NCBI GenBank assembly: GCA_944385405.1
Contig: CALWXB010000008.1
Location: forward strand, 1-64,000
Direction: 5' to 3'
Source: an uncultured Oscillospiraceae bacterium
GTDB taxonomy: Bacteria > Bacillota > Clostridia > Oscillospirales > Oscillospiraceae
Length of the DNA stretch: 64,000 nucleotides
Under the pieces are notes generated by a model, which saw only the letters and a program-made list of their open reading frames with translations, searched no databases and had not been told where the DNA came from. Positions 7,138-15,720 of the stretch are shown here, in pieces. Both the position numbers and the translations under genes were made by a program. Each line of letters opens with the position of its first letter. Within the stretch, counting starts at the first letter, position 1.

Positions 7138-8082
7138 TCATGGGATCTCCAGATGGACGCACTCGTGGAATTCCGGCTCCACCAGACCGGGGATGTCCAC
7201 CGCGTCGGTGAAGTACAGCTCCTGGACATACTCCCGCAGCAGGGAGATGATGTAGGGGTGGGGCCGCTCGTCGGGCCGCCCCGCCGCCACGCACACCACC
7301 GCCGTTTTGGGCTGCAGCAGGTGCAGCAGCTTCCGGGTGGTGGAGGAAAGGGAGGCATGGTGGGGGACCTTCAGGATGTCGCAGGGGGTGGCGGTGTCCG
7401 TCTCCCACATGTGGGCGTAGGCGTCGCCCCCCAGCACCACCTCACGGCCGTGATAATAGAGCCGCTGGCGCAGGCTGGAGACATTCATGGACTTGCCCCA
7501 GCGCACCAGGTCGTAGCCGCTGCGCTCCCCACGGAAGGCAGCGTCGAAGAGGGCCTTCTGCCGGGGGTACAGGGCGGGCTCGCCGCTGAGGATGTCCATC
7601 CGCAGCGCATCGGTGAGCTGCAGCGTCTCCAGCCGATCCCCGGGCAGCTCCACGAACCGGGCCACCCGGCCGGAATGGCGGCAGAGGGCCTGGGCATAGA
7701 AGTTCATGCACCGCAGCACGTTCCGGGCCGCCTTGGGCAGCGTCATGTCCGCGTCCGGGGCCAGGTCCGGGGCGTTTTCCGGCGGGACGTAGGTGGCGAT
7801 GAGCCGGTCCACGGAGGCGGCCTCCAGCACCCGGTCCAGTCCCCCCACGTGGTCCCGGTGGAAATGGGTCAGCAGCAGCACGTCCAGATGGGTCACGCCC
7901 TGCTTCTTCAGGAAGTCGCCGGCATAGATCCGGCTGGTGCGCTCCGGCACCGGGTGGTCATCCCGGATGAGATTGTCGTGGCCGCAGTCCACCAGCATGG
8001 CGAACACGTCCCGGCCCGCCTGCCGTTCCCGCACCAGGATGGAATCCCCGTTGCCCACGTTGATGAAATCCAGTACCAGCAT
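7138..8082 (-). CDS. Metallo-beta-lactamase-fold hydrolase (ComEC C-domain-like)
   Basis: A 314-residue soluble protein with the MBL metal motif THFHRDHVGG (His73, His75, Asp77, His78) and a second conserved region LGGDAYAHMWE...KVPHHASLSST near the C-terminus. This order, with VPHHAS, is like the hydrolase domain of the DNA-uptake channel ComEC, but no membrane part is present. Substrate unknown. CAGGAGGGG supports the start and a TTGCCG-N17-TATCGT promoter lies upstream. Monocistronic. Confidence 0.85.
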   Translation of the reverse strand: MLVLDFINVGNGDSILVRERQAGRDVFAMLVDCGHDNLIRDDHPVPERTSRIYAGDFLKKQGVTHLDVLLLTHFHRDHVGGLDRVLEAASVDRLIATYVPPENAPDLAPDADMTLPKAARNVLRCMNFYAQALCRHSGRVARFVELPGDRLETLQLTDALRMDILSGEPALYPRQKALFDAAFRGERSGYDLVRWGKSMNVSSLRQRLYYHGREVVLGGDAYAHMWETDTATPCDILKVPHHASLSSTTRKLLHLLQPKTAVVCVAAGRPDERPHPYIISLLREYVQELYFTDAVDIPGLVEPEFHECVHLEIP

Positions 8083-8111
8083 GGCGTCCCCTCCTGTCAG
8101 TTGTTGGTATT

Positions 8112-8140
8112 ACGATACCACAGCCCGGCCTGCCCGGCAA
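8112..8140 (-). promoter_or_regulatory. sigma-A promoter of the MBL-fold gene
   Basis: Minus-strand TTGCCG (8135-8140), 17-base spacer, TATCGT (8112-8117), 30 bases before the ATG. Confidence 0.6.
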
Positions 8141-8195
8141 TGCGTTTTTGCCAAGAGCGCCGCCAAAAAAGGGGGTTTAATTTGGGCAAAACACA

Positions 8196-8231
8196 CAAGA
8201 AAAGGGACAGAGCTGCCGCTCCGTCCCTCTT
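8196..8231 (-). terminator. Rho-independent terminator of the dapA-dapB-dapH operon
   Basis: Minus-strand GGGACGGAGC and GCTCTGTCCC pair (one G-U) around a 4-base loop and are followed by TTTTCTTGTGTG, ten bases after the dapH stop. Confidence 0.75.
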
Positions 8232-8241
8232 TTACTGTGTG

Positions 8242-8937
8242 TTACAGCCGCCGCAGGGCGTCCACCAGGGCGGTCTTGCCCTCGGTCTTGGCATCCTTCT
8301 GCTTGACGACGCGGGCGGGGCTGCCGGCCACCACGGCCCCGGGAGGCACGTCGTCGATGACCACCGCGCCGGCGGCCACCACGGCCCCCGCGCCGATGCG
8401 CACGCCCTCGATCACCACCGCGTTGGCGCCGATGACCACGTCGTCCTCCACCACCACGGGGGTGGCAGAGGCGGGCTCCACCACGCCGGCCAGCACGGTG
8501 CCCGCGCCGATGTGGCAGCGGTCGCCCACCATGGCCCGGCCGCCCAGCACGGTGCCCATGTCGATCATGGTGCCCTTGCCCACCACGGCGCCGATGTTGA
8601 TGATGGCGCCCATCATGATGACGGCGCCCTCGCCGATCTCCACCTTCTCCCGGATGATGGCGCCGGGCTCGATGCGGGCCTGGATGCCCTTCATGTCCAG
8701 CAGGGGGACGGCGGAGTTGCGGCGGTCGTTCTCCACCACGCAGTCGGTGATGCGGTCGGCATTGGCCTCCAGCACGGGGCCAAGGTCCTTCCAGTCCCCG
8801 AACACCACGAAGCTGTTGTTCCCGCCGAAGACCTGGGCCTTGCCGAAGTCCACGGGACCGGTGGTGTTGACATACACCTTCACCGGGGTCTTTTTCTCCG
8901 CGTTCGCAATAAAGTTGATGATCTCCTGGGCGTTCAT
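8242..8937 (-). CDS. dapH: Tetrahydrodipicolinate N-acetyltransferase
   Basis: A 231-residue left-handed beta-helix transferase that acetylates tetrahydrodipicolinate with acetyl-CoA, committing lysine/DAP synthesis to the acetylase branch. Hexapeptide repeats ([LIV]GxxxxI type, for example [20 protein letters not shown]) fill residues about 120-215. The N-terminal DapH-specific region begins [11 protein letters not shown] and contains VYVNTTGP. Length fits DapH, not the longer succinylase DapD. AAAGGAG precedes the ATG. Last gene of the riboswitch-controlled dap operon, 42 bases after dapB. Confidence 0.94.
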   Translation of the reverse strand: MNAQEIINFIANAEKKTPVKVYVNTTGPVDFGKAQVFGGNNSFVVFGDWKDLGPVLEANADRITDCVVENDRRNSAVPLLDMKGIQARIEPGAIIREKVEIGEGAVIMMGAIINIGAVVGKGTMIDMGTVLGGRAMVGDRCHIGAGTVLAGVVEPASATPVVVEDDVVIGANAVVIEGVRIGAGAVVAAGAVVIDDVPPGAVVAGSPARVVKQKDAKTEGKTALVDALRRL

Positions 8938-8979
8938 GTGATTCTCCTTTGATACAATTTATTCGCCAAATTGCGCAGT

Positions 8980-9699
8980 TTATTCTCCAAAAAGGATCTT
9001 CTGCAGGTCATAGACCCCTGCCGGGCGCATGGGCAGCAGCCGCGCCATGTGCAGCGCGCCGTTGACGAAGATCTGGCGGCTGGCGGCCCGGTGGGTGATC
9101 TCCAGCTCCTCGTCGGGGCCGAAGAAGTGGACGGTGTGGGTGCCGGCCACGGTGCCGCCCCGCAGGGCGTGGATGCCGATCTCCTCCGGGGCCCGGCGGC
9201 CGCAGTTTCCCTCCCGGCCATACACCGGCTTCAGGGCGTGATGGGGATCGATGGCCTCCAGCAGGAGCTTTGCAGTGCCGCTGGGGGCGTCGGCCTTCTG
9301 GTTGTGGTGGGTCTCGGTGATCTCGATGTCGAAGTCGGGCTTGAGCACGTCGCTGACAGCCTGCAGCGCCCGGACGAACACCGCGATGCCCAGGGAGAAG
9401 TTGGCGCTCCAGAGCACCGGGGCGCAGTCCCCCAGACCCAGCAGCAGCGCCTTCTGCTCGGCAGTGTAGCCGGTGGTGCCGGAGAGCAGGGGCGTGCCGG
9501 TGCGGCGGATGTAGGAGCAGATCTCCCCCAGGGCCTCGGGCCGGGAGAAGTCGATGACCACGTCGGCCACCTTCCCCATGGAGGCAAGGCGGTCCAGATC
9601 ACGGTGCCCCAGGGCCGCCGCCACCTCGTCGCCGGCGGCCAGGGCGGTCTTTTCGATGAGGGCGCCCATCTTGCCCCGGCCAATCAGCAGAAATCTCAC
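8980..9699 (-). CDS. dapB: 4-hydroxy-tetrahydrodipicolinate reductase
   Basis: A 239-residue NAD(P)H-dependent reductase that converts the DapA product to tetrahydrodipicolinate. The nucleotide-binding loop is LIGRGKMG (5-12). The catalytic motif ETHHNQKADAPSGTA holds His131/His132 and Lys135. The start codon is GTG at 9699, overlapping the dapA stop as GTGA, with AAGGAGG nine bases upstream inside dapA, so the two are translationally coupled. Slightly shorter than the roughly 250-270 residues common in the family. Confidence 0.94.
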   Translation of the reverse strand: MRFLLIGRGKMGALIEKTALAAGDEVAAALGHRDLDRLASMGKVADVVIDFSRPEALGEICSYIRRTGTPLLSGTTGYTAEQKALLLGLGDCAPVLWSANFSLGIAVFVRALQAVSDVLKPDFDIEITETHHNQKADAPSGTAKLLLEAIDPHHALKPVYGREGNCGRRAPEEIGIHALRGGTVAGTHTVHFFGPDEELEITHRAASRQIFVNGALHMARLLPMRPAGVYDLQKILFGE

Positions 9700-10586
9700 A
9701 GCAGGTCCGCCTCCTTCAGGGACGCCCGCAGCACGGCGGCGTTGGCCTCGCTCATCTCACAAAGCGGCAGGCGCATGGGGCCCACGTTCAGCCCCATCAT
9801 GTTCATGGCGGTCTTGACGGGGATGGGGTTCACCTCCAGGAACAGGTCGTTCATCAGCTGCAGGTACTTGAGGTGGTTGGCCACGGCCCGGGCCTGGTCG
9901 CCGCCCAGGTAGTCCGCCACGATCTGATGGCACATGGCGGGCATGACGTTGGCGTACACGGAGATGACGCCGCTGCCGCCGATGCTCATCAGGGGGACGG
10001 TGATGTCGTCGTTGCCGGAGTAGAGGGCGAAGTCGGGACCCACGCAGCGGGCGGCGATCTTCATGGCGTAGCTCATGTCGCCGCTGGCCTCCTTGATGCC
10101 GGCGATGTTGGGGTGGGTGCACAGCCGCTCCACCACGGAGACCGGGATGGAGCACCCGGTGCGGCCGGGGACGTTATAGAGGATGCAGGGGATGTCCACC
10201 GCGTCTGCTGTCTGGGCGAAGTGGCGGTACATACCCTCGGCGTTGGCCTTGTTGTAGTAGGGGGCGATGAGCAGCAGGGCGTCGGCGCCCATGTTCTGGT
10301 ACTCGATGCTCTTTTCGATCTGGGTAGCGGTGCAGTTGGAGCCGCTGCCCACCATCACCGGTACCCGGCCGCCCACCACCTTGATGGTGTGGGCCACCAC
10401 GGCGGCGTCCTCCTCATGGGTCATGGTGGAGTATTCGCCGGTGGTGCCCAGGGTGAGGATGGCGTCGGTGCCGGCGGTAATCTGCCGCTCCAGCAGCTGC
10501 GTCAACGCGTCAAAATTCACGCTGCCGTCCTGGTGGAACGGCGTGACCATGGCCACGATGGACCCCTTGAGATGATCGAACTTCAT
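9696..10586 (-). CDS. dapA: 4-hydroxy-tetrahydrodipicolinate synthase
   Basis: A 296-residue TIM-barrel aldolase condensing aspartate semialdehyde and pyruvate, the first committed step to DAP and lysine. Visible are the GTTGE loop (47-51), Tyr137 in LYNVPGRT and the Schiff-base Lys165 in GIKEASGD. GGAGG precedes the ATG. It heads the dapA-dapB-dapH operon, whose 430-base leader carries a lysine riboswitch and a terminator, so transcription should fall when lysine is plentiful. Confidence 0.96.
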   Translation of the reverse strand: MKFDHLKGSIVAMVTPFHQDGSVNFDALTQLLERQITAGTDAILTLGTTGEYSTMTHEEDAAVVAHTIKVVGGRVPVMVGSGSNCTATQIEKSIEYQNMGADALLLIAPYYNKANAEGMYRHFAQTADAVDIPCILYNVPGRTGCSIPVSVVERLCTHPNIAGIKEASGDMSYAMKIAARCVGPDFALYSGNDDITVPLMSIGGSGVISVYANVMPAMCHQIVADYLGGDQARAVANHLKYLQLMNDLFLEVNPIPVKTAMNMMGLNVGPMRLPLCEMSEANAAVLRASLKEADLL

Positions 10587-10611
10587 AATCTGTGTCCTCC
10601 ATACTTTTTGA

Positions 10612-10648
10612 TGAAATAAAAAGTCGGTAGAGACACGCTCCTACCGAC
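10612..10648 (-). terminator. Riboswitch-controlled terminator before dapA
   Basis: Minus-strand GTCGGTAG and CTACCGAC form an 8-bp stem with a 10-base loop, followed by TTTTTATTT. It lies about 40 bases after the lysine aptamer and 25 bases before dapA, the position of an expression-platform terminator. Confidence 0.85.
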
Positions 10649-10688
10649 AGCCTATTCCCGTCCCAAAAAAGACGTGGAGTCTCTGTTA

Positions 10689-10850
10689 GCGGATAGCGCC
10701 CCTGCGGCTCACCGCCGCAGACAGTCCCGCAGGTATTCCCCACGGGCCCACCCCTCCTCCGCGCCCGGCGGAGAGGTTCGGCGGACTTGCCTTTCCCACC
10801 TTCTCCGCCTGCCGGCTCCCGTGGGTCCATCGCATCCGCGCCTCTATCTC
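10689..10850 (-). promoter_or_regulatory. Lysine riboswitch (L box) aptamer
   Basis: On the minus strand the element opens with GATAGAGGCGCG and closes with GGGGCGCTATC, which pair as P1. Between them lie the conserved GGAGAAGG, GGGAAAGG, GCCGAA and GACTGTC pieces of the lysine aptamer, in order, with GC-rich helices between. These match the L box of lysine genes in Firmicutes as I remember it. It sits between a strong promoter and a terminator in front of dapA, so lysine binding should favour termination. Confidence 0.85.
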
Positions 10851-10860
10851 ATTTTCCGCT

Positions 10861-10889
10861 ATCATACCATGCCGCCCGCCGGGTTGCAA
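10861..10889 (-). promoter_or_regulatory. sigma-A promoter of the dap operon
   Basis: Minus-strand TTGCAA (10884-10889), 17-base spacer, TATGAT (10861-10866), about 10 bases before the riboswitch begins. Confidence 0.8.
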
Positions 10890-10924
10890 GGGGGTATTTT
10901 CTTTTTTTTCACAGCCGCCCCAGC

Positions 10925-10947
10925 TTTTTCCCGCCGAGGCGGGAAAA
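10925..10947. other. Inverted repeat TTTTCCCGCC/GGCGGGAAAA
   Basis: A 10-bp perfect dyad with a 3-base centre between the divergent dap promoter and the M20 gene. Too short a loop and no T-run for a clear terminator; it could be an operator for the M20 gene. Function unproven. Confidence 0.35.
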
Positions 10948-10962
10948 TTTCCGCCGTCCCTG

Positions 10963-10991
10963 TTTCGCCGGAAGCAGATCTGTGATATAGT
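10963..10991 (+). promoter_or_regulatory. Candidate promoter of the M20 amidohydrolase gene
   Basis: TATAGT (10986-10991) with a weak -35 (TTCGCC, 10963-10968) at 17 bases, 31 bases before the ATG. Confidence 0.4.
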
Positions 10992-11022
10992 GGTGCCATC
11001 CTTTCTGGGAGGTCTTGTCACC

Positions 11023-12129
11023 ATGCTCTCATCCGCCGTCATACACCGCCGGGCGCTGCACCGCATCCCGGAGCTGGACAACTGCCTGCCGGAGACCACG
11101 GCCTACGTCCGCTCCGCGCTGGAGGCGCTGCCCTGCACCGTCTCTTCTCCCATCCCCGGCAGCGTGTGCGCCTTTTTCGACGCCGGACGCGCCGAGACCG
11201 CGGCCTTCCGGGCCGATCTGGACGCCCTGCCGGTGACGGAGGCCACAGGCCTGCCCTATGCCTCCAGCCACCCCGGGATCATGCACGCCTGCGGCCACGA
11301 CGGCCACACCGCCATGGCCCTGGCCCTGGCGGAGTCCCTGGCCCCCCGCCTCAGCGAGCTGCCCCGGAACGTCCTCTTCCTCTTCCAGCCCGCCGAGGAG
11401 ACCACCGGCGGCGCGGACCTGCTGTGCCGCACCGGCATCCTGGAACAGCACGCCGTCACCCGGGTGTTCGGCCTCCACCTCTGGCCCGGCCTCCCCGCCG
11501 GGGCGGTATACGCCCGCCCCGGGGCCATGATGGCCCGGTCCAACGAGGTCACCGTCACCATCACCGGCAAAAGCGTCCACCTCAGCCGGGCCGCCGAGGG
11601 GCTGGACGCCCTCACCGCCGGGGCGGAGTACCTCCGCCGGGCCTACGCCCTGGTGGATTCCCTGCCGCCGGAGGAGCCCCGGGTACTGCGGTTCGGGAAG
11701 ATGGTCTCCGGCACAGTGCGCAACGCCGTCAGCGGCCGCACGGTGCTGGAGGGGAGCCTGCGGACCTACCGGGAGGAGACGTACCGCTTCTGCCGGGAGG
11801 GGCTGGAGGCCCTGGGCGAAGCCATCGCGTCGGAGACAGGCTGCGGCGCGGAGGTGTACCTCAACGCGGGCTACCCCGCCGTGTGGAACCACGAGGCGCT
11901 CTATGAGACGGTCTGCCGCGCCCTGGGGCCGGACGCACCCGCCCTTCTGGACGCCCCCGCCCTGGCGGCGGAGGACTTCTCCTTCTACCAGCGCCGTGTC
12001 CCCGGCCTCTTCTTCTTCCTGGGCGTGGGAGACACCCCGGAGCTCCACGCCCCCAACTTCTGCTTCGACGACGAGGCGGTGCTGCCCAAGGGCGCATCGT
12101 TCCTGGAGAAACTTGCATTCCTGCCCTGA
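11023..12129 (+). CDS. M20D amidohydrolase, probable N-acetyldiaminopimelate deacetylase
   Basis: A 368-residue metallo-amidohydrolase. Metal-binding motifs are [10 protein letters not shown] (His88, Cys90, His92, His95), [10 protein letters not shown] (Glu125/126) and GLHLWP. The dimerisation-domain motif reads [17 protein letters not shown] start at the ATG at 11023 behind GGGAGGTC; an upstream GTG at 10990 lies in the promoter. The family includes hippurate hydrolases and N-acetyl-DAP deacetylase. Its place beside dapABH and the PatA-like gene makes the DAP function the best guess: it would release acetate from N-acetyl-LL-DAP. Confidence 0.85.
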   Translation: MLSSAVIHRRALHRIPELDNCLPETTAYVRSALEALPCTVSSPIPGSVCAFFDAGRAETAAFRADLDALPVTEATGLPYASSHPGIMHACGHDGHTAMALALAESLAPRLSELPRNVLFLFQPAEETTGGADLLCRTGILEQHAVTRVFGLHLWPGLPAGAVYARPGAMMARSNEVTVTITGKSVHLSRAAEGLDALTAGAEYLRRAYALVDSLPPEEPRVLRFGKMVSGTVRNAVSGRTVLEGSLRTYREETYRFCREGLEALGEAIASETGCGAEVYLNAGYPAVWNHEALYETVCRALGPDAPALLDAPALAAEDFSFYQRRVPGLFFFLGVGDTPELHAPNFCFDDEAVLPKGASFLEKLAFLP

Positions 12130-12164
12130 CGGGCTTTTCATCCATTTCACATAGGAGGTATTTT

Positions 12165-12485
12165 ATGATCCTGACCACCACCCCCTCCGTGGAGGGCCGC
12201 ACCATCACCGGCTATCACGGCATCGTCTTCGGCGAGGTCATCTCCGGCGTCAACGTCATCAAGGACTTTGCCGCGGGACTTTCCAACTTCTTCGGCGGCC
12301 GCTCCGCCACCTATGAAGATGAGCTCATGCGGGCCCGGACCCAGGCCCTGGCGGAGCTGGAGCAGCGGGCCGCCCAGCTGGGCGCCGACGCCGTAGTGGG
12401 CATCGACGTGGACTACGAGGTGCTGGGCAGCGACAACGGCATGCTGATGGTCACCGTCAGCGGCACCGCCGTATCCCTGAACTGA
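12165..12485 (+). CDS. YbjQ/UPF0145 family protein
   Basis: A 106-residue small protein matching the heavy-metal-binding YbjQ (UPF0145) family: short N-terminal strand, then [22 protein letters not shown] and the long helix ending [24 protein letters not shown]. The family forms pentameric rings; function is not established. ATAGGAGG precedes the ATG. It follows the M20 gene by 35 bases and shares its transcript, but no functional link is evident. Confidence 0.88.
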   Translation: MILTTTPSVEGRTITGYHGIVFGEVISGVNVIKDFAAGLSNFFGGRSATYEDELMRARTQALAELEQRAAQLGADAVVGIDVDYEVLGSDNGMLMVTVSGTAVSLN

Positions 12486-12530
12486 AAAAGCGCCGCGTCC
12501 GGAGCCCCGGACGCGGCGTTTTGCTGTTTT
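12484..12530. terminator. Bidirectional terminator
   Basis: CGCCGCGTCCGG and CCGGACGCGGCG form a 12-bp stem; TTTTGCTGTTTT follows on plus and CTTTTTC on minus, serving the convergent YbjQ and aminotransferase genes. Confidence 0.8.
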
Positions 12531-13668
12531 ACTTCAGGGTCTTGATGAACGCTTCGATGCGGTCCAGGCCCTGCTTGAGATCCTCGTCGGAGTAGCAGTA
12601 GGAAAGGCGCATGTACCCCTCGGTGCCGAAGTAGACGCCGGGGATCAATCCCACCAGGCCCTCCTTGAGCATCTTCTCGCAGAAGGTCAGGGAGTCCATG
12701 CCGAAGGGGCGGATGTCGATGAACATATAGAACGCGCCCTCGGGCTTCTGGACAGAGAGGCCCATGTCCACCAGCCGGCGGTACACATAGTCCCGGCGGC
12801 GGCGGAAGATCTCCACCACGCCGGAGGTGTCCGTCTGCAGGGCGGTGACGCAGGCGGGCTGGACGAAGGACGGCGCGGAGACCACGCTGTACTGGTGGAA
12901 GATCTGCATCCGGTCCCGGATGGGGGCGTCCGCCAGGCAGTACCCCAGCCGCCAGCCGGTCATGGCATAGGGCTTGGAGAAGCTCTGGATGACGATGATC
13001 CGGTCCCGCATGTCCTGGTACTCGGAAAAGCTGTGATAGCCGTCGGTATACACCAGGGTGCGGTAGACGTCATCGCACAGGACGAAGATGGGCTTGTCCT
13101 TCAAAATATCGTGGACGGCGTCCAGGGTGTCCTTGGTGTAGATGCAGCCGGTGGGGTTGTTGGGGGAGGTGAGGATCACCGCCTTGGTCCTGGGGGTGAT
13201 GGCCTTCTTCAATGCCTCCGGGTCGATCTGGAAGGCGTTGTCCTCCGTGGGCAGGGCCACCGGCACGCCCCGGCACAGCCGGGTGATGGACTCATAGAGG
13301 CTGAAGGCGGGGGTGGGAATGATGACCTCGTCCCCGGGGTTCAGCACGGTGGAAAGCGACAGGAACAAGCTCTCCGTGGCGCCGATGGTCAGGATGATCT
13401 CCTCCGGGGAGTAGTGCAGGCCGTGTTCCCGGGCCTCAAAATCCGAGATGGCCTGCAGCATGTAGGGATAGCCGTTGCCGGGGGGATAGTGGGTGTCGTT
13501 GGCGTCCAGGGCGGCCTTGGCGGCCTCCTTGACGGCGTCGGGGGTATTCAGGTCCGGCTCGCCGATGGTCAGGGCACAGGCACCGGGGGTATCCCGCACC
13601 AAAAAAGTAAACCGGCGGATGCCGGAAAGCTCCACGTCCAGTACGGCGCTGTTCAACGTCAGATCCAT
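12529..13668 (-). CDS. PLP aminotransferase class I, probable N-acetyl-LL-DAP aminotransferase
   Basis: A 379-residue fold-type I aminotransferase. The PLP lysine is Lys232 in SFSKPYAMTGWR, and the SPNNPTG motif (168-174) and the CDDVY segment (198-202) are intact. The start is the ATG at 13668 behind AAGGAG; the longer frame upstream overlaps the promoter. Sequence type is that of PatA/AspC-like enzymes of Firmicutes. Because dapH, dapA, dapB and an M20 deacetylase adjoin, the likely reaction is glutamate-dependent amination of N-acetyl-2-amino-6-oxopimelate; aspartate transamination remains possible. Confidence 0.88.
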   Translation of the reverse strand: MDLTLNSAVLDVELSGIRRFTFLVRDTPGACALTIGEPDLNTPDAVKEAAKAALDANDTHYPPGNGYPYMLQAISDFEAREHGLHYSPEEIILTIGATESLFLSLSTVLNPGDEVIIPTPAFSLYESITRLCRGVPVALPTEDNAFQIDPEALKKAITPRTKAVILTSPNNPTGCIYTKDTLDAVHDILKDKPIFVLCDDVYRTLVYTDGYHSFSEYQDMRDRIIVIQSFSKPYAMTGWRLGYCLADAPIRDRMQIFHQYSVVSAPSFVQPACVTALQTDTSGVVEIFRRRRDYVYRRLVDMGLSVQKPEGAFYMFIDIRPFGMDSLTFCEKMLKEGLVGLIPGVYFGTEGYMRLSYCYSDEDLKQGLDRIEAFIKTLK

Positions 13669-13698
13669 GGCTCTCACGCTCCTTTTTCGAATAAGGAC

Positions 13699-13727
13699 AG
13701 TATATGCGCCTGAAAACGGGATGTCAA
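13699..13727 (-). promoter_or_regulatory. sigma-A promoter of the aminotransferase gene
   Basis: Minus-strand TTGACA (13722-13727), 17-base spacer, TATACT (13699-13704): near-consensus, 30 bases before the ATG. Confidence 0.85.
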
Positions 13728-13735
13728 CGCCGATT

Positions 13736-13774
13736 CCAAAAAGAGGGAGCGCCCCCAGGGGCGCTCCCTCTTTT
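13736..13774 (-). terminator. Rho-independent terminator of the membrane-protein gene
   Basis: Minus-strand GAGGGAGCGCCCC/GGGGCGCTCCCTC stem (12-13 bp) followed by TTTTTGG. Confidence 0.85.
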
Positions 13775-13777
13775 GGT

Positions 13778-15616
13778 TCAGTTGGTCCCGCTCTCCGGCG
13801 TCTCGCCCTCGAACCACAGGCTCTCCGTGGGGACGATGCCGTTTTCCGGGAACTCCGCCCCATCCAGGCGGTAGGTGTAGTAGATGTGGTCGCCCTTGTC
13901 GATGAGCACCGCCCGTGGCAGCTGAGCAGCGGAGAAGTCCAGGTAGCCCACGCCGTGCTCCATGCGGACGTAGTAGTGGGTGTTGCCGTCGATGACGGCG
14001 GAGCGGATCTCCGCCACGATGCCGTCGCCGGTGAGGGTCTCGCCTCCCACCACCTCCGCCTCGCCGGCGGCGATGAGGCCGCGGCTGGCCAGGGTGTGGC
14101 GGTAGTTGCTCTCGCAGTCTGCCACGCTGCTGCCGGTGGAGACGATGTCGTACTGCTCCACGTTCACCATGGCGTACATCTTCACCAGACCGTCGTTGCC
14201 CTTGAGGGCCATGAAGTAGGTGGGCTGGTCCGCGATGTTCAAAAGCAGGGGGAAGGTGGCGTCATAGTTCATCTGCTGCACCTGGCTCTCGGCGGAATCC
14301 TGGGCGGAGGACTCCGTGGCGCCGGCGATGGAGTAGAAATGGGTCTCCTTGGTGCGCTGGTTGGAGAGGATGAAGCCGATGTTGGACTGGTCGGAGGTGA
14401 CGGAGGTGACGCCGGTGTACATGTAGACGTCGTCGTCGATGGCGATATAGTTCCAGCCCTCGGTGGTCAGCGTCACGTCCCGCTGGCCGAACATGGAGTT
14501 CCAGAAGCCGTTGTGGTACATGCCGTAGTAGTCGTACTGCTCCATGATGATGTCATAGGAGTAGACCCGGTCCACCCAGCTGGGGACCTCCTCGTAGTAT
14601 TCGCTCTCGCCGGTGATGGCGTTGACCAGCACGGCGCCGTGGACGTCGGTGCCGCCGAAGAGGCCGATGGTCTTGACGATCCGGGAGCAGACCCAGTAGG
14701 GCGTGCCCTCCTCGTCGATCTCAAAGACCGGCTCGTCGAACATCATGGTGGGATAGTGGAACCGCAGATGCCGGTAGAGGTTGCGGCCGAAGTGCTCGGC
14801 CACGGTGTATTTCATGCCCTCGTCCAGGCGCACCACCTCCGCCTCCTGGGTCACCATGTCGATGATGAGGTAGGCGGGCAATCCCGCGGCGCGGTTGGTG
14901 AACCACTTGATGAGGTCGCCGTAGGCCAGGGACGTCACCCGCACGGGGCGGCCCTGGTAGTTGATCTGGTTGTAGGTGGGCAGGATCTCGAACTGAGAGA
15001 CCATATCGCTGAGCTCGCCCAGCTTCCGGCTGCCCAGCCGGGCGGCGGAGTCGGCGTCCAGCATGGGGATCTGGTCGTAGGAGATCTCCTCGATCTCGGC
15101 GGTGAAGTCACCGGTCTGGATGGGCAGCAGCTGGCTGTATGCCGAGGCCCGCAGCACCACCCAGGAGGCCAGGGATCCCACCAGGATCACCACCACCAGC
15201 GCCACCACGGCGGCAGCGGGGATCAGGCACTGCTTCTTCACAAAGCCCACATAGCCTTTGAAGTCGCTGCCCTGGAAGCCGGAGGTCAGTACCGCGCAGC
15301 CGCAGTACACCGCGCACACCAGGAAGGCGAACACGTAGAACTCCTCGGCGTGGAGGTTGATGGCCGGCAGCTGGATATAGAAATACCCCAGGGCGAACAC
15401 CGCCGTCACGGCCAGATTGATGAGGGTCCGGGTGAAGGCGTTGCCCACGGCCTTCCGGGGCTTCCGGGCGCGGCGGGGACGCTGGGCCTCGCCGCCGGGG
15501 AATCCGCCAGCGTTGAAGCCGCCGCCGAAGGCGTCGGCCCCGCCGAATGGAAGGTGAACGGCATAGATGAAAGCTCCTTTCTCTCTCTGGGCCAAAGGCC
15601 CGCATGAGAGCATCAT
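13778..15616 (-). CDS. Large membrane-anchored protein, unknown; probable frameshift at start
   Basis: A 612-residue open frame. It has a Gly-rich, basic N-terminus (about 25-57), three or so hydrophobic helices within about 60-160, then a roughly 450-residue hydrophilic, aromatic-rich domain. I do not recognise the family. The only in-frame start codons (15616, 15613) have no ribosome binding site, whereas AAAGGAG sits 9 bases before an ATG at 15564 in another frame. Inserting one C near 15550 would join that ATG to this frame as MPFTFPFGGADAFGGG, a natural beginning. The true gene is therefore likely 13778-15564 with a one-base loss near its start, either real or a sequencing error. Confidence 0.7.
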   Translation of the reverse strand: MMLSCGPLAQREKGAFIYAVHLPFGGADAFGGGFNAGGFPGGEAQRPRRARKPRKAVGNAFTRTLINLAVTAVFALGYFYIQLPAINLHAEEFYVFAFLVCAVYCGCAVLTSGFQGSDFKGYVGFVKKQCLIPAAAVVALVVVILVGSLASWVVLRASAYSQLLPIQTGDFTAEIEEISYDQIPMLDADSAARLGSRKLGELSDMVSQFEILPTYNQINYQGRPVRVTSLAYGDLIKWFTNRAAGLPAYLIIDMVTQEAEVVRLDEGMKYTVAEHFGRNLYRHLRFHYPTMMFDEPVFEIDEEGTPYWVCSRIVKTIGLFGGTDVHGAVLVNAITGESEYYEEVPSWVDRVYSYDIIMEQYDYYGMYHNGFWNSMFGQRDVTLTTEGWNYIAIDDDVYMYTGVTSVTSDQSNIGFILSNQRTKETHFYSIAGATESSAQDSAESQVQQMNYDATFPLLLNIADQPTYFMALKGNDGLVKMYAMVNVEQYDIVSTGSSVADCESNYRHTLASRGLIAAGEAEVVGGETLTGDGIVAEIRSAVIDGNTHYYVRMEHGVGYLDFSAAQLPRAVLIDKGDHIYYTYRLDGAEFPENGIVPTESLWFEGETPESGTN

Positions 15617-15661
15617 ACAGGATAATTATGAACAAATCAAGGGCGGACCATTCCCGGAAAA

Positions 15662-15703
15662 CCAGCCGGGCCGCCGGAGCAAGATCGCTCCGGCGGCCCG
15701 GTC
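15662..15703 (-). terminator. Terminator of ctsR-mcsA-clpC
   Basis: Minus-strand GGGCCGCCGGAGC and GCTCCGGCGGCCC form a 13-bp stem with a 6-base loop, then CTGGTTTTCC. T-run is imperfect. Confidence 0.65.
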
Positions 15704-15720
15704 TGTGGGAATGCGGCGAT

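Noticed and set aside
10612..10850. T-box leader before dapA
   Set aside because: No AGGGTGG-type T-box sequence or tRNA-specifier loop; the L-box pieces fit instead.
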